This document shows, in pieces, positions 5,373 to 6,751 of a stretch of 6,751 nt of DNA (positions are counted from its first letter, which is position 1; the number at the start of each line of letters is the position of its first letter). The stretch is taken from the NCBI GenBank assembly GCA_002329225.1, contig DCTF01000143.1, forward strand, positions 3,896-10,646. The letters are read 5' to 3'. The notes beneath the pieces were generated by a model that searched no databases, was not told the DNA's origin, and saw only the letters and a program-made list of their open reading frames with translations. Origin of the DNA: Ruminococcaceae bacterium UBA1447 (GTDB lineage Bacteria; Bacillota; Clostridia; Oscillospirales; Acutalibacteraceae). The translations under genes and the position numbers were made by a program.

Positions 5373-6751
5373 ATGGCAGAAAATGAGAAAAACAGTTTCG
5401 TCGAAACGGAATTGGAAATATTGCGTTTTTGGGAAGAAAACGATTGTTACGCCAAACTCAGAGAAAAGAATAAGGATAAGCCTCGTTTCAGGTTTTTAGA
5501 CGGCCCCATAACGGCCAATAACCCTATGGGTATTCACCACGCCTGGGGCAGAACCTTAAAGGATACTTTCATCCGCTACAAAGCCCTGAGAGGCTATGAC
5601 TGCCGCAGTCAAAACGGTTTTGACTCCCAGGGCCTTTGGGTGGAAGTCGAGGTGGAAAAGGAACTCGGTTTCAAGTGCAAGCGGGATATTGAAGAGTACG
5701 GTATGGATAAATTCACCCGTAAGTGCGTAGAACGGGTGCAGCGCTATTCCGGCATTATTACCGGGCAGTCAAAGCGTCTGGGTCAGTGGATGGATTGGGA
5801 AAATTCCTATTACACCAACACCGACCTTAACATTCAGGGTATATGGCATTTTTTGAAAAAATGCCATGAAAACGGCTGGCTGCGGCGGGAAGACAAGCCC
5901 ATGCCCTGGTGCCCCCGTTGCGGCACCTCCCTTTCCGAACATGAGATGACCGGTTCTTATAAACTGCTCACCCATAAAGCGGTTTTCTTTAAATTGCCTG
6001 TTGTTGATTTTCCCCGTAAAGAAAATGAGCCGCCCCGCAAGATTCTGGTATGGACAACCACTCCGTGGACCCTTTCTTCAAACGTGGCGCTGGCGGTCAG
6101 CAGCGAAATTGATTATGTGGAAGTTAAAGTTAAGAGCGATGATGCTCTGCTTATTTTAGCCAGGAACGCCATCAAAATTTTAGGGGACGACAAATTGGAG
6201 GTGCTCAGAGCATTTAAGGGCAGCGAGCTTGAGGGCCTGCATTATGAAACCTGCTTCCCCGATTTTGAAGCGCAAAAAGATATAGAGCATAAAATTGTCC
6301 TCTGGGATGAAGTTGATGCCGCCGAAGGCGTAGGCGTGGTGCATATAGCGCCGGGCTGCGGTATTGAAGACTTTGAACTCAGCCGTACCATAGGCCTCCC
6401 TCAGGTTATGCCCGTGGACGACGGCGGTATTTTCCTGGAGGGTTTCGGCTTTTTAACGGGCAAAGACAGCCATAATGTAGCTGAAGAAGTTTTTGAAAAC
6501 CTTGATGAAAACGGCAAACTCTATAAGGTTGAACCCCATGAGCACAGCTATCCCGTATGTTGGCGCTGCAAAGCGGAGGTAATTTTCCGTTTAGTGCCCG
6601 CATGGTACATCATGACCGAAGAACTTAAACCCCGCCTGATTAAAGCCAGCGATTCAGTCTTGTGGGAGCCGGAATCCAGCGGCAAGCGCATGAATGACTG
6701 GCTTAAAAATATGGGGGATTGGAATATTTCCCGTAAGCGTTATTACGGCTT
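5373..6751 (+). CDS. ileS: Isoleucyl-tRNA synthetase with GIHH signature, 3' truncated by window edge
   Basis: Class I synthetase that charges tRNA-Ile and edits misactivated valine. The first 459 codons are present; the KMSKS loop and anticodon-binding domain lie beyond the window. GGAGG at 5363-5367 precedes the ATG by 5 nt. The Rossmann signature region reads GPITANNPMGIHHAWGR (44-60); alignment on the Asn-Asn and the final His-Ala places GIHH (53-56) where HIGH is usual. Next come QNGFDSQGLWVEVEVEKELG (80-99), a zinc-type knuckle CPRCG (180-184), the CP1 editing domain with VWTTTPWTLSSNVAL (226-240) and GVGVVHIAPGCGIEDF (319-334) holding the editing Asp333, a second knuckle CWRC (396-399), then PAWYIM and GDWNISRKRYYG. 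No frameshift or stop occurs. ValS, which also has similar motifs, is unlikely because the GDWNISRKRYYG and WTTTPWTL context fits IleS. Confidence 0.93.
   Translation, partial: MAENEKNSFVETELEILRFWEENDCYAKLREKNKDKPRFRFLDGPITANNPMGIHHAWGRTLKDTFIRYKALRGYDCRSQNGFDSQGLWVEVEVEKELGFKCKRDIEEYGMDKFTRKCVERVQRYSGIITGQSKRLGQWMDWENSYYTNTDLNIQGIWHFLKKCHENGWLRREDKPMPWCPRCGTSLSEHEMTGSYKLLTHKAVFFKLPVVDFPRKENEPPRKILVWTTTPWTLSSNVALAVSSEIDYVEVKVKSDDALLILARNAIKILGDDKLEVLRAFKGSELEGLHYETCFPDFEAQKDIEHKIVLWDEVDAAEGVGVVHIAPGCGIEDFELSRTIGLPQVMPVDDGGIFLEGFGFLTGKDSHNVAEEVFENLDENGKLYKVEPHEHSYPVCWRCKAEVIFRLVPAWYIMTEELKPRLIKASDSVLWEPESSGKRMNDWLKNMGDWNISRKRYYG

Noticed and set aside
1..6751. CRISPR array, tRNA or rRNA gene
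   Set aside because: No regularly spaced direct repeats and no tRNA- or rRNA-like stretches were seen on either strand.

Overview
The window looks like a chromosomal piece of a Clostridia-type Firmicute. The evidence is the gene set (a DUF1858 redox-disulfide protein, TrmK, a short Nif3-like protein, RqcH and IleS), strong GGAGG-type ribosome binding sites, and a clean TTGAAA/TATAAT promoter. I cannot name the species.

There are two unlike halves. Positions 1 to about 1735 are AT-rich accessory DNA made of small or broken genes: the 3' end of a HExxH putative metallopeptidase, a CPWC zinc-ribbon-like protein (DUF6980-like), an unrecognised 127-residue protein, a possible broken third small gene, a decayed minus-strand scar of the 3' end of a large serine recombinase, and an orphan fragment of an FG-GAP/VCBS repeat protein. 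FG-GAP repeats, a toxin-like metallopeptidase tail and a run of small co-directional ORFs are typical pieces of polymorphic-toxin/immunity loci. I therefore read this half as the debris of such a locus, rearranged by a mobile element. That reading is inference.

From 1769 onward the DNA is richer in GC and all genes are intact, on the plus strand and tightly spaced. A likely operon runs DUF1858 protein, trmK (tRNA m1A22 methyltransferase), nif3-like protein, rqcH (ribosome quality control). After a 119-bp gap with its own sigma-A-type promoter comes ileS (isoleucyl-tRNA synthetase), cut by the window end. The core genes share a translation theme: tRNA modification, rescue of stalled large ribosomal subunits by alanine tailing, and tRNA-Ile charging.

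The observations most worth a second look are the altered class I signature in IleS (GIHH where HIGH is usual), which resembles the variant tied to mupirocin hyper-resistance; the recombinase scar abutting the orphan FG-GAP repeat; the immunity-like small gene array with possible frameshifts; and an inverted repeat over the -35 box of the ileS promoter, whose short leader leaves no room for a T-box. I did not find a clearly new multi-gene system.
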